Positions 11,009 through 22,764 are shown, counted from the stretch's first letter. The stretch: 64,000 bases of DNA from Smallanthus sonchifolius (GCA_023525975.1 CM042038.1:5333272-5397271); one strand, 5' to 3'. Translations and numbers: made by a program. The notes: generated by a model from the sequence alone, not told the origin.

Positions 11009-12106
11009 ATGTCGTCCTCTGCCACCCGAACAACCGAAAACCGCCGACACCTCTACCGTCTAACAAACCGAATCCTCAACTTCCATTCCCTCCATTTCAT
11101 CCCCATCTCTCTCCTCTTCCTCCCCTTCACCTTCTCCGCATCAGCCGCAGTTCATTTCTACTTCTCCTCCTCCTCCGGCACCGATCTCACCACCATGTTT
11201 GATCCATTCAACCTCTTCCTAATCAAAACCATAATCGCCTGTTCTCAAAACCTACTCACTGTCAAAACCCTAATTACAGCCCTTGCCTTCTTCTGCTTCG
11301 TCATCCTTCCCACCGTCGCTGGCGTAGCGTTAATCACCTACAGCACAAATCAGGCCATCCACCATAAACCTCCCACCTTCTCCTCCACCGTCAAATCGCT
11401 CTCGCATTCATACATCCCTCTTCTTTACACACTCCTCGCAGGATCGATAAAACTAATCATCCTTTTCATCCTATTTACACTTTTACCAGTCGCCGTCACC
11501 GAAGCTATTAAATCGTTAGGGTTCCGTTTCGATTTATTCTCCTTTTCGATCTTCATAAACTTAATCGTTTCGTATGCTTTAGCAATCACTATAGTATTCT
11601 TCATAGTAATATGGGGATCGGCGGCAGCTATTACAGTATTGGAATCAAAATCAGGATTCGAAGCTCTTCGACAAAGCGCAAATCAATCGACTGAGTTTCG
11701 ACGTGACTCGTTTTCCATAGTGTACGTCACAGGATTCATAGTCGGCACAGCGCTGACATATTCTTCAGTTTCTCAAAACTTCGGACCCTGGATGTCGTTT
11801 TTACAAGTCGGAACCATATATTTGCAGTCGTCGTTAATGATTTTGCTATATGTGGCGGCGAACACGGTGTTGTATGTGCAGAACAAGGTAGCAAGCGGGG
11901 AAGAGAATGCAAAGACGACGGTAGAAGGGAAGCTTTCCGGGGAGGATGTTAGGCTGGTTGTGGATGATGAAGACAGTGAGGTTTTCCATGAACTGGCTAA
12001 GGAGGAGGCTTATGGAGCTTTTACTTATATGTTGGGTTTGTTAGCAATAGTTTGGGTAATTTTATTATGTGTGCAATTATATTATTTGTTTAACAAAATA
12101 TACTGA
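11009..12106 (+). CDS. Plant multi-pass membrane protein of unknown function, copy B
   Basis: A 365-residue intronless gene identical in protein, and as far as I can read in DNA, to the copy at 5253-6350. It has the same seven hydrophobic segments, the same VLESKSGFEALRQSANQ motif at residues 210-226 and the same acidic loop before the last segment. Since both copies keep the same upstream 260 bp, both are probably expressed alike. The lack of even silent differences, while the flanks differ by 2-8%, points to recent gene conversion rather than selection alone. Confidence 0.85.
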   Translation: MSSSATRTTENRRHLYRLTNRILNFHSLHFIPISLLFLPFTFSASAAVHFYFSSSSGTDLTTMFDPFNLFLIKTIIACSQNLLTVKTLITALAFFCFVILPTVAGVALITYSTNQAIHHKPPTFSSTVKSLSHSYIPLLYTLLAGSIKLIILFILFTLLPVAVTEAIKSLGFRFDLFSFSIFINLIVSYALAITIVFFIVIWGSAAAITVLESKSGFEALRQSANQSTEFRRDSFSIVYVTGFIVGTALTYSSVSQNFGPWMSFLQVGTIYLQSSLMILLYVAANTVLYVQNKVASGEENAKTTVEGKLSGEDVRLVVDDEDSEVFHELAKEEAYGAFTYMLGLLAIVWVILLCVQLYYLFNKIY

Positions 12107-12166
12107 GAGTAATTACTTCGTTTTTTATACACTGTAATTTGTTTTTTATTCCATGTTTTTATATAA

Positions 12167-12674
12167 CTTAGTCGGTTAAACTCTCGTGTATTACACGGGT
12201 TAAATAAATAAAATGTTAAATATTTAGTAATAAAAAATTTATATTTTTAAAAACTCGTGTAATACACTGGTTGAATAAACCAGTATATTACACCGGTTGA
12301 ATAAAATATAATGTAATTTGTTAACAAACACATTTGTCAAAATATGTTTTTAAAAAATGTAATTTGTCGTGACAGTTATAAGGTCTGTTAAGTTAGTTTT
12401 TAAAACATTTTTTTCAACTGAGTATTAATTTTTTAATATAATTGATAAATGTTAGTTCATATTAAGTTCATTTGATTGATTATATAATAACTATTTGTAA
12501 TTAAATAATAAATATTCGTAATTAGATTTATTAATATAAAGATTATTATTTAATAGAAGAGAGAAATATAAAATCTAATATTTAATAGGAGAGAGAGGCG
12601 AAAAAATAAAGATGGAGAGTAACCAGAGAGTGACACGTGTCCTGAATATATTTTCATTTATTAGAGTAGTAAGA
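12167..12674 (-). mobile_element. Helitron-like element in 3' flank of copy B
   Basis: Counterpart of 6411-6919, with the same ends (A|TCTTACTACTC on the minus strand, hairpin and CTAAG|T at the other end). It differs from copy A at roughly ten positions, so it was inherited with the duplication and has diverged since. Confidence 0.6.
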
Positions 12675-13184
12675 TTAATTCAACAAGAATCTATTATCGA
12701 TAATTCACCTACTTGTCAAACTTTCTTTTGAGAGTGAAAGCAATATTTTCAAACCGGACCAAATATTGAGTTATCCCGTACAGTTTAGATTAGATGACGT
12801 TATAAATAATATAAAACTAAACACTCTCTCTCTCTCTATATATATTTCTAATTTAAATTAATAAAATGTAAAGCTTGATAAACTAAATTAATCATGAGAT
12901 TTTGAAAAGAATAAAATAAAAAAGAATATTAAAATAGAATTCGACCATCTGGTCCGGTTCAACAGCTGGGGCAAGACAAATCACGAGCGTACGGCACTCC
13001 AACTATTAAAGAATTGGTTAGAAATTAAAAATTAAAAAATATACTTTTTAGATTAATGGTGAATAGTGAAACCATTATACACTCCTCTTGATGTACCATT
13101 TACCCAAGTCGGATAATGAGGAGAAACCGTCAGAGCACTATATATGTTCCTATAGGTTCAGGTTACTACATGAGTTCATATAAC

Positions 13185-13663
13185 CAGGGGCGGATGTAGT
13201 GAAGCGAGGGGGGGTGCACAGGAACCCCCCGAGTTTTGAAATTTTAGTGTAACGGTAGGTAAAAAAACTAGGGTGAACCCCCTAAAATATTATAGGGTGA
13301 ACCCCCTTACGACGGCGCCCACTGCTGCTCGCTTGATCCGGTTGTGAAGCTATAAAACTAAGAACTCTTTCTTGAACTAAATGTGTGTTTTTGAGCATTC
13401 ATATGATTAGAGGTAAAAAATTGATAGAAACAAATAAGTAGATGACTCTTAAATACAAATTAGTTGATTTTGTGAACATTTGAAGCATAATTTTCATGTT
13501 TTTTTCTTTGCTTTAGGCCTCCAAAAATGGTTGAGCCGCCCCTGCCCGACCCGACCCGACCCGACCAATCGAACCGAACCGAAAATTTTTATGTCCGGCC
13601 CTATGAAATTGGATCATCTAAAAACAGTGAACCCCCTGAAAAAAATTCCTGGATCCGCCCCTG
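13185..13663. mobile_element. Non-autonomous hAT element (479 bp)
   Basis: Terminal inverted repeats CAGGGGCGGA at the left and TCCGCCCCTG at the right are flanked by a perfect 8-bp target duplication, catataac (13177-13184 and 13664-13671). The 8-bp duplication and CAGGGG-type ends indicate the hAT superfamily. The inside has no transposase; it contains repeats of 'gtgaaccccct' and a short run of GACCC units near 13548-13566. It inserted just beyond the right end of duplicated copy B. Confidence 0.85.
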
Positions 13664-13671
13664 CATATAAC

Positions 13672-14210
13672 GATGGTAACCTCATTCCATCACCTGTTTC
13701 GGTGATACCTACACCTACACTAGTACTGACACAATATATGTACTTGTTTCCACACCTTCTACTGATGTACTGTCTACCCAAGCTACAACTTAGGAGAGGG
13801 TTCCTACTCCCATTTGGACAGGTCATTCGCAGCAGCCTTGCTCTACATTTGAGGTTGGAGGACCTTCCACTCCAGCTACAGCTATGCTGATAGTGGTCTT
13901 ATCGGTTGAGGAGGAGCCGTAGCCTGTTGATGATCGGGGTGTGATTTCTGTTAAAATTGATGAGTTAATGGAGTCCAGCTATGCCCATGAGATGCGTCTA
14001 CACCAGCATCAGTTGGTTTGGAATCGCATGTTCTGTTTGTAAGATCGAAAATGGATTATAGATGGCTCGAAAATTCTCGATCTGCTTGTAGATCGCATTA
14101 TCAAAGGGAGATCAATGAGCATATGTTTGTTTATCCATACGGCATGGGGCGGTGGCAGTTTAGTCGTTTGGGAAGATAGATTTATGTTTTGGCAAATGAA
14201 AAATAGGTCT
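13672..14210 (+). pseudogene. Decayed coding relic, probably of a retroelement
   Basis: Conceptual translation in shifting frames gives Pro/Thr-rich sequence (IPSPVSVIPTPT) and then VDDRGVISVKIDELMESSYA followed by HEMRLHQHQLVWNRM, with stops between. The hAT element at 13185 split this tract, which continues to its left (ggttactacatgagtt). The composition suggests a retroelement gag-like region, but I do not recognise the family. From 14211 to about 14880 only AT-rich, low-complexity sequence is seen. Confidence 0.3.
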
Positions 14211-15146
14211 AATGTAAAGGTAAGCCTAGAAAAATGTCCCCCAAAAATTTAGAGACCTAAAGTAGTTGCTTTACTTGTTAGTCCTTAAACGTATAAACAT
14301 ATTATATGCGAGACGTGCGGTATCAAACTTTAAAAAAGTACTAAAAATTAACTATACATGACATCTTTAACTTGTTAGTCGTTAAACGTAAAAACATATT
14401 ATAACACACTTATTATAACATTAAATACGGAAAATAGATAACAAACAAACATACCCAAAGTAGACATATATTTCAAAACCAGAATCAAGTAGTTGGACCC
14501 AAAGTACTCAAAGGCTCAAGGGCTTCCTAGACGCAAAGGCGCAGAAATTGCGCACCATATAACCAGGTTATTTTAGACTTGTTTTGGGCAAGTTTAGGAT
14601 GTTTTAGACTGGTTTTTTGCTATTTAGGCTGGTTCAGGCATGTTTTCTACATTTTTAGGCCATTTTTTTTGCTATTTTTTGCGGCTTGCTATAATATCGT
14701 ACACACCACTAAGAAGATTATACGTTCTTGGCTTGTTTAGACTAGTTTAGGCCGGTTCAGAAAGTTGTATAGATATATTTTTCTTTCACTGGACCAAAGC
14801 TGTGAAGAAGACACAAAGGTTTCTAAAATGAAACACACAACAGTACCCAACTTATGAATTGTAAACTATAAATTGTAGATATGTCAATCTTTGGTTGCAA
14901 TAATAAGGTAGTTATAATGTACGGACATTAATTGAAAGTAATAACTAAGATAAGTTAAGCTTTGACCTTTTAGATCCTTTAGCAAAATGAAAACCGTGTT
15001 GGTCATGACTGAATCACTGAATTGGTCAACATCCCTTCCTTTCCATCCTCACAATTCAACTTATAGACTCCATTAATAAAGCTGAGCTTAACAGCTTCAA
15101 TAACATCACCTCTCCTTCATACTCATAACAAAACGAAGGTTCAACC

Positions 15147-16262
15147 ATATCTTCCTCCGCCACCCGAACAACCGAAAACCGCCGACACCTCTACCGTCTA
15201 ACAAACCGAATCCTCAACTTCCATTCCCTCCATTTCATCCCCATCTCTCTCCTCTTCCTCCCCTTCACCTTCTCCGCATCTGCCGCAGTTCATTTCTACT
15301 TCTCCTCCTCCCCCGGCACCGATCTCACCACCATGTTTGATCCATTCAACCTCTTCCTAATCAAAACCATAATCGCCTCTTCTCAAAAACCTACTCACTC
15401 TCAAAACCCTAATTACAGCCCTCACCTTCATCTCCTTCGTCATCCTTCTCACCATCGCCGGCGTAGCGTTAATCACCTACAGCACAAACCAGGTCATCCA
15501 CTGTAAACCTCTCACCTCCTCCACCGTCAAATCGCTCTCGGATTCATTCCTCCCTCTACTTTACACACTCCTCGCAGGATCGATAAAACTAATCATCCTT
15601 TTCATCGTATTTACACTTTTACCAGTCGACGTCACGGAAGCTATTAAATCGTTAGGGTTCCGTTTCGGTCTATTCTCCTTTTCAATCTTCATAAATTTAA
15701 TCGTTTCATGTGCTTTAGCATTCACTATATTGTTCTTCATAGTGATTTGGGGATCGGCGGCAGAGATTACGGTATTGGAATCAAAATCAGGATTCGAGGC
15801 TCTACGACAAAGCGCAAATCAATCGAATGAGTTTCGACGTCACTCTTTTTCCATAGTGTACGTCACAGGATTCGTAGTCGTCACAGGATTCGTAGTCGGC
15901 AAGCTCTGTCATGTTCTTCAGTTTCTTCAGGATTCGGACGGACGGCAAACTGGATCTTGATTTTACAAGTCGGAGCCATATATTTGCAGTCGTCGTTGGT
16001 GATTTTGCTATATGTGGTGGCGAACATGGTGTTGTATGTGCAGAACAAGGTAGCAGGCGGGGAAAAGATTGCAAAGACGACGGTAGAAGGGGAGCTTTCC
16101 GGCGAGGATGTTAGGCTGGTTGTGAATGATGAAGACGATGAGGTTTTCCATGAACCGGCTGCTAATGGAGCTTTTAATTATATGTTGTATTTCACAACTA
16201 TAGTTTGGGTCATTTTATTAGGTGTGCAATTTTATATCTTAGCTAGCTGTAGTTTAGTGTAA
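15147..16262 (+). pseudogene. Membrane-protein paralogue, copy C (pseudogene)
   Basis: Close to copies A and B over the full length, and its upstream 250 bp are also related. The start codon is ATA (15147-15149) instead of ATG. An extra A in the run at 15385-15389 shifts the frame. An 18-bp direct duplication (about 15863-15898) repeats VTGFVV. A second shift near 15900-15950 brings the frame back, so the last part (15957-16262: LQVGAIYLQSSL to the final membrane segment) is again in the first frame. The upstream TATATAA is also lost. The C-terminus differs from A/B (ends YILASCSLV). No functional product is likely. Confidence 0.9.
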
Positions 16263-16873
16263 AATATAACTACAAATATATCTTAATGTAAATATAATTA
16301 TTTATCTAAAATTTAAACTTAAATGGCTTTCAACCGATCTGTTTTATTTTTAACCGTTTAACCCACTAGAAATAAAATATAATATAAATTGACCCGTTTA
16401 ACATAGGTTAAAGTTATCATATCTGTAAAAACATATAGAAATAAAACATGATATAAATCAACCCGATCTATTTAATCATTTTTTATGTATTTATATTTCC
16501 TTATTTTTTTATTTATTTTTCATTCTTTTATTCCGTAAAAAATATTATTTTTACTGAACTTAAATTTAATAATATCATCACTTCTCTTATCTTTTTCTTT
16601 CATAACTTATAAAATTCTAAATTTAATTTCTTTCTTTCATGTAAAATTTACTTCATTTACATTTATAACTTTTATTTATTTAAAAAACAAAATAATTTAT
16701 CCATTATATTTGTGGTCGTTACACGTCAAATGGTCAAAATCATGCCCTACTTCCCTTCTCTTCACTTCCACTTGGACTCCATTAATGAAGCTTGTAAAAT
16801 ATCACCTCTCCGGTGACCGGCATTCCTTCATGTTCATGCTCCCATAATACATAACAAAACTAAACTTTCAACA

Positions 16874-17899
16874 ATGTCTTCCTCCACCCAAACAACCCTC
16901 AACCGCCAACAACTCTACCGTCTAACAAATGGAATCCTCAACGCCCATTCCCTCCATTTGATCCCCATCTCTCTTCTCTTCTTCCCACTCACCTTCGCCG
17001 CCGTTAAACTCTACTCCTCCTCCTCCGGCACCGACGCCACCACCAAAATTATTCCATTCAACATCCTCATCATCAAAACCATCACCGCCTCTTATCAAAA
17101 CCTACTCACCGTCAAAACCCTAACTACAGCCTTCACCTTCAGCTTCTTCGTCATCCTCCCCACCGTCGCTGGCATAGCGCTAATCACATACAGCACACAC
17201 CAGGCCATCCACCATTAGCCTCTCACCTTCTCCTCCACTCTCAAATCGCTCTCGCATTCATACTTCCCTCTTCTTCACACACTAATCGCTGGATCTATAA
17301 AACTAATCATCCTCTTCCTCGCATTCACACTTTCCTCAATCACCGTCACCGAAGCGGTTAAAGCGTTAGGGTTTGATTTCGATCCATTCTTCTTTTCAAC
17401 TTTCATAAACTCAATCGTTTCATATGCTTTAGTAATCACTATACTATTCTTCATAGTAATTTGGGGATCTGCATCAGCGATTACAGTGTTGGAATCGAAA
17501 TCAGGATTCGAGACTCTACGGCAAAGCGCAAATCAATCGACTGAGTTTCGAAATCACTCGTTTTCCATAGTGTTCATCACTGGATTCGCAATCGGCATGT
17601 CCCTGTCATACGCGTCCGTTTCGCAAAATTCCGGACCGGTATCAAACTGGATCTGGATTTTGCAAGCCGGAGTGATATATTTGGATCCGTTGTTGATGAT
17701 TTTGATGTATGTGGTGGCGAACACGGTGTTGTATGTGCAATGCAAGGCGGCAAGTGGGGAGGAGGTTTCAAAGACGACGGTGGACGGGGAGGTGGTTAAT
17801 GGAGGTTTTAGTTATATGTTGTATTTGTTTATTGTAGTTTGGATAATTTTATTATGTCGGCAAATATATGTTATTTTTATGTTAATGAACAAATTATAG
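16874..17899 (+). pseudogene. Membrane-protein paralogue, copy D, with one in-frame TAG
   Basis: The frame from ATG 16874 to the stop at 17897-17899 is open for 341 codons except for one TAG at 17216-17218. There copies A and B have AAA (Lys120, in HHKPPTF). Sequence after the stop keeps every hydrophobic segment and the VLESKSGFETLRQSANQ motif, with no other damage. It lacks most of the acidic loop found in A/B, so it is an older, divergent paralogue. It may be a young pseudogene, encode a truncated two-segment protein of 114 residues, or use readthrough. The base context (TAG CCT CTC) is not the known strong plant readthrough signal. Confidence 0.8.
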
Positions 17900-19098
17900 T
17901 TAGAGCAAATTATATTCTTAGAAGTTTTGTGTGATAAAAAGATATTCATTACTCTATATGATGTTCTTAGTATTTTGTTATAGAATTTGTATTAATTAAT
18001 TCATGAAGATTATGAAAAGCATATTTTACAACTGAGGATCAAACTCTTTCCAACCATTGAGCCTTGACGTTATTTGTAACCGGAGAAAAACACATCGACG
18101 GATACGAAAGAAGTAAGGAAAAACATAACAACAACGTGTATTTAAGGCCATGACCCTCTATCACTCGACTATCCATCTACCCACTTGGAAGGATTGAGAA
18201 TGATTTTGAGTTTTTGATCGTTCTAAAATGGTTCACACGGCTTCGTTATTTACTGCATTGTCTTTAACAAGTTGTCTCATTATTTAGTGCATTGTCTTTA
18301 ACAAGTTGATGATGATTTAGTGAAAATGTTAATAATGAAATTATAAACTATCTTAAAAAGTCTTTAAAATTGATTACTTATACTATATAGAAAATCTACC
18401 TAATTCTTTACTTTGAAATTAGTTTTGACCGATTTATAGAATTTTAGAACCTTTTTAATAATATATTTAGTAAGAAAAAAAATTAAAATCACATGATGGC
18501 AAAACTTAAAATAAAATTGTACTAGGCTTGAAAATTCATGAAACATGATACTAGTTGTTTAAAGTTTATATTCAAGATTTATTTGAAGAGTCAATTTTTT
18601 AAATTTTTGGAAAAAGTTACATTTAGAAAGTGACATTGTTATAGATTATATTAAAAACTTTAATTTTTTAAAGTACATATATTATCCTAAGTCATGTTAA
18701 TTATTCATTTAAGAGCTGGTTTTACAAAAAAATAAGGGGTACCAAATTAATAGTAATAAAAAATCACTTTAGGATCTATATCATTACAAGAAAAACAAAA
18801 TCGATTGACTATTTATTCAAAAAACTTATTAGAAAAATAAATTAAAAAATTTATTAAATGATTTATATCAATTAAAACTAGAGTAAGAAATTTCCTCGTT
18901 TACCTTAAATCCCATATCAAAATTCACTCGCTTGAGCTTGAGGGACGACGTCGTTGCGGGCAATTGTGCAAGTAGATGTAACAGTTAACGGAGCACATTA
19001 CTGTTGACGAGTACTGAAATTACCAACTCGTTTCGCTAACAAACCCTAAACCAACACCGAATACACGAACCCCCAATCGAAGAAATTGAGATCGAAAA
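17900..19098. other. Intergenic, no gene seen
   Basis: AT-rich DNA between the membrane-protein cluster and the MinE gene. I see no coding region or clear transposon ends. The last 150 bp before 19099 are GC-richer and should hold the MinE promoter and leader, but no motif stands out. Confidence 0.5.
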
Positions 19099-21237
19099 AT
19101 GGCGATTTCTGGTGATTTTAGGGTTTCTGCTGCATTAGGTCCTTCTCCTACGAACCCCCTCCGCATCAATCCACCACCTAAGGTCTGACTTCTAAAACCG
19201 CTCTCAGTTGTTTGGCTTTCAATTTTGTTTGCAAAATTCAAAGACCGTATGTTAATGGTTACTCTAAAACTCATAATTGGATCCATGTTTCTGTATTGTT
19301 TATCTTACTGCTGCTTTTGGTACTTTATTGCACGAATTTGAGAAATACATGATGCAATTGAAGTATATACATGGTTGGTGTATCTATATATCCTGTCAAA
19401 GTTAGGGGTTTTGCCGATTTTGATCCATTAATCTCCAATTAGCACCTAGGTTTATATTTTCAGTAACATTTACAGTTTTTTATAAAATCAATGAGTATTA
19501 TTTCTAGTGAGCTCTCAGTTTTTATCTGCAGTAATTTTTAATTTTTATTTTACACTTTTTATGGAAGGCAATGAGCAAAACCTCTTAGACGATGATTTCG
19601 CGGAAGTAATGCAAGTGAATTGATTTAGTTTAGTTTTGTATAAAATCACGCGAGGGATCGTTCATTCTCAATTTTAACATTTTGGAACAGAAGCAAAGTG
19701 AACTGGTCAACTTTAATTCACATTGGTTTGATGGTTTAATATTTCAATCAGAAGAACAAAAAGAACCTGCGATGCATTGCCATAGAATTGGACTGATGAT
19801 TTAGTTTATTTAGCCAAATATATTGTTAGTTAAAGTTGCTATAATGATAGTGCAACTTATTGCTTACTACAAATCGCACTTAAAGATGAATGATCGCCTA
19901 TCTTCTGTAGTTAATCTTCTACTATATGTCTATATATTTATTTATGCAAAAAAGTTATAAGCATAACATTTAGTAATACATGTTTGTCACAGCTTATCGT
20001 CCTTATGTTTCTGTATATATGTATATGTTTACTGTCAACTTGATATTCAGTTCTCATAGTTAATAAAAAAACAGTGTTCGAAATCTTCCTTTAAAGTTAA
20101 ACTTTAGCTAGAAATTGTGCTCAATGATAAGCCTATAAAACATTTCTGTCTACATTTCACAATTTAACACATTTATATGCCTATAGAATGCGTATCTTTC
20201 GATACAGTTTAGCACAATTTTCATGTATGATCCTATTTCTTGGAAATGACCACCGCTTAGATATTATGTTCTGGTGAAGTGATGTGTTTTTCTAGAGGAG
20301 GAAAGATGGGTGGGTCTGACGGGATGGATGGCAAGTCAAATGGGTTGGGTTGGGTTAGAATGTTAGATAGACTTGTAAATACTTTTTTGTCCTTTTATTT
20401 GATAAATAATTGATTAGTCAATTATGATTAAAAGAACAATTTTATTAACTACTATATGTAAAAACTGAATATTTGAATATGTACTTGTATGCATTAATAG
20501 ACCTTTGGCGACTTTCAACCCGTCCCCTTTTTAGATATTTTTCTTACTTGACCCGATAAAACACAACCTAAATCGGCTCGATTATATATGTAAGTTGGTC
20601 GAGATGACTAGTATTTCTCAAACATATATATACCCTTCTTGAATACAGGTGGATTCCATTAGTTTCCTAAATGGCGGATCAAATGTTCCTGAAAATACGG
20701 CTAAATGGTCAGCTTCGGTATCACATGTGATGAGCAAACGGTGCCATGCTAGACGACCTTTGGGGATCATTAGTGACTATGAAATCTCCACAAGCTCCAT
20801 TAACCAAGATGCAGAAAGCTTCCTGTTGAATGCCATAAACATGAATTTCTTTGAGCGTTTAAACTTAGCATGGAAGATAATATTCCCATCTTCATCAATG
20901 ATAAAGAACTCAAATGCCTAAACAACGGTTGAAAATGATTCTATTTTCTGACCGGTGTGCAGTCAGTGAAGAGGCGAAACAGAAGATAGTCAGCAATATA
21001 GTCAACGCTCTTTCGGATTTTGTCGTGATTGAATCTCAAGACAAAGTCCAGTTCAGTGTCTCAACGGACGCTGCACTCGGGACAATTTACTCAGTTACCG
21101 TGCCTGTGAGACGTGTGAAAGCCGAGTATCAAGAAGAAGATGGGGAGGGAACGATTATGAATGTGGATTACAAGGACAATGGGGTGACTTCTGGTTCGAT
21201 GGATGTGAAGTTTGATTTTTATGTTCCAAGTGAGTGA
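19099..21237 (+). pseudogene. MINE1: Plastid division factor MinE (ARC12-like), frameshifted
   Basis: Exon 1 is 19099-19182 (28 codons, Ser/Pro-rich transit-peptide start, MAISGDFRVSAALG). Exon 2 starts after the AG at 20648 and runs to the stop at 21235-21237. The product would be the plastid homologue of bacterial MinE, which displaces MinD and positions the FtsZ ring at mid-chloroplast. NMNFFERLNLAWKIIFPS is followed by QRLKMILFSDR and the C-terminal topological-specificity domain (GTIYSVTVPVRRVK, FDFYVPS). The frame breaks at 20910-20921: NSNA is followed by TAA, and KQRLKMIL continues in another frame. Compared with the family's ARIAKQRLK, an 8-base loss fits exactly, removing Arg-Ile-Ala of the MinD-contact segment. 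An ATG at 20914 overlaps the break and would open a 107-residue product without transit peptide. The rest looks undamaged, so this may be a recent null allele, a pseudogene or an assembly error. Confidence 0.85.
20300..20600. repeat. Decayed repeat in the MinE intron
   Basis: Contains GGGTTGGGTTGGGTTAG-like sequence on one side and TTTCAACCCGTCCCC on the other, similar in style to 25220-25460 and 38515-38590. It may be a worn MITE family with 'gggtcaaa' ends. Boundaries are not clear. Confidence 0.25.
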
Positions 21238-21354
21238 TTGATCAGAGATTGTAATATGGAAAAAGAAAATCTTTAATTTGTTTGGTCTAACTTGGTTGGA
21301 GATGCTTGAAATTTGTTATAATTTATAGCAAACGATGTAAATATTTAATATTGC

Positions 21355-21730
21355 TTGTTAGATGTTTTCAATTTGATGTGCCTCTTTTGCGCTAAAGAGA
21401 TTGAAACTCTTGAACATTTATTTGGTACGTGGTACATGCCGTATCGCAACTATTTCTTGGAGGTCTATCATGATATGGTTAAACATTGTCGGTCCTACAG
21501 TTGTGAAGTTGAACGATATAGTTACTTCGATCGGTTCGTTAAAACTAAAAAAAAAACTAGTGGAGGGTATTATTTTCACATATTGTTGTATTGGTAGGTG
21601 ATTTGAAATACTCAGAATCATAATAAAGCTATATTCAAGGCTAATGATTTGAAAACGGACCTTATATTTAATTCGATTTCTCATTTTTCTCTTTTGTGGA
21701 TGGTTAGTCGGAACAATAAAATCAAATTAT
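21355..21730 (+). pseudogene. LINE remnant (reverse-transcriptase zinc-binding domain)
   Basis: The frame from 21355 reads MCLFCAKEIETLEHLFGTW, the C-x2-C...E-x-x-x-HLF signature of the zf-RVT domain found at the C-terminus of plant LINE reverse transcriptases. Farther on, with stops, there is SHFSLLWMVSRNNK, like the usual LLW-x-x-NR-x-K end of such proteins. The usual cysteine after HLF is replaced by Gly. Only this 3' end is present, as expected for a 5'-truncated LINE insertion, about 120 bp after the MinE stop codon. Confidence 0.6.
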
Positions 21731-22167
21731 CCTGAACCAAGTCTTTAAAAAAATCCACTCTTTTTTATTTTATTTTTATAAACAGTGTTAAGTGTTAACT
21801 GGATCTACTAGTAGTTTAGGTCAAGGCTTGAAAGTTGAAACCATAAAATGGAATTTCGTTGTATACACATAAAATTATTTGGTCATTCTATTTTATTTTC
21901 ACGTATAAATAGAAATTTCTTTGAATATACAAATTTAAAATATATTTTTATTTATACACCAAATTTTAGTTAGTTATCATCTAACTACTATAATTTTTAA
22001 AAAGATAAGTTAGTTTGTATAAGTCAAAACATTTATTTATCTTTTTTTTTGGTATTCTTCCTAGGCGGTGTTCACGTCGAAGACCACTCTAGGCGGTGTT
22101 CACTGGCGGCCCCTCCAGCCACCTTATCCCTTCCGTGACATAGCAGTGTCCATACTGCATAATCTAA

Positions 22168-22415
22168 GGGTAGGCATCCGGTATACTAGCTCATGTGAGA
22201 ATTTTCACGCTCTTTAACACGCGGGGGGGGGGTGTCTCACCATGTGAAAATCTTCACGCCCCTCTTAATCAATCATATGATATCTTTCTTGGCTTAAGTT
22301 TTCTCCCGTGAGAATTTTCACGCTCACCCCTTTCTTTCACATAAGAATGGGACGGTGTTCAACGTCACTTACCTCTTTCACGCCCCTCTCACGGCATGGG
22401 GTGTACCGGATATCC
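22168..22415. mobile_element. MITE-like foldback element (about 248 bp)
   Basis: The left end GGGTAGGCATCCGGTATAC pairs with the right end GTGTACCGGATATCC (inverted, with small gaps). Both are flanked by TAA (22165-22167 and 22416-22418), the target duplication typical of PIF/Harbinger-type Tourist MITEs. Inside, the near-palindrome GTGAGAATTTTCACGC occurs at about 22196 and 22306. Superfamily assignment is tentative because the ends align imperfectly. Confidence 0.45.
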
Positions 22416-22764
22416 TAAATATACCGAGAAAAAGCCAAAGTTATTATTGTCAAAATTTTTCAAAAAGAAATTACCGCCTACCAAAGGTAATCTAAACGAA
22501 CACTCATAAAATTACTACCGGTTTACAATTCTACCCTTCATCTTTAATAAAATTACACCGGCGGGAAATACACCCACTTTCAAAAGTCTAGTCGTTCCTT
22601 TCCTCCTCTGGCCGCACCACCAACTCCACTAGCAACCACCCTCTCCCTGTTTCAGTCCCAGTCTCCTTTCCTACTCCCTGTGTGACTCCAACTGCCGCCC
22701 GTAGCCACCTATCTATCTCCGGCACCGTCGACTACCGACCTGACCAAGCATAGACAAGCAACAG

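Larger units (their letters stand above)
9928..13142. repeat. Segmental duplication, copy B
   Basis: Collinear with 4169-7376. It begins at cctagtttgattgacc and ends at gagcactata, with the tail of an LTR-like repeat, the gene and the Helitron-like insertion in the same order. Differences from copy A include a 9-bp indel near 12952 (ggtccggtt present only here) and many substitutions in the flanks, yet none in 10745-12216. Confidence 0.85.

Noticed and set aside
13480..13890. 136-codon frame across the right end of the hAT element
   Set aside because: It crosses the transposon boundary and target duplication, so it cannot be a native gene.
19020..19286. Minus-strand 88-codon frame over MinE exon 1
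   Set aside because: Antisense of the real exon; the plus-strand reading gives a typical transit-peptide start joined in phase to the MinE domain.
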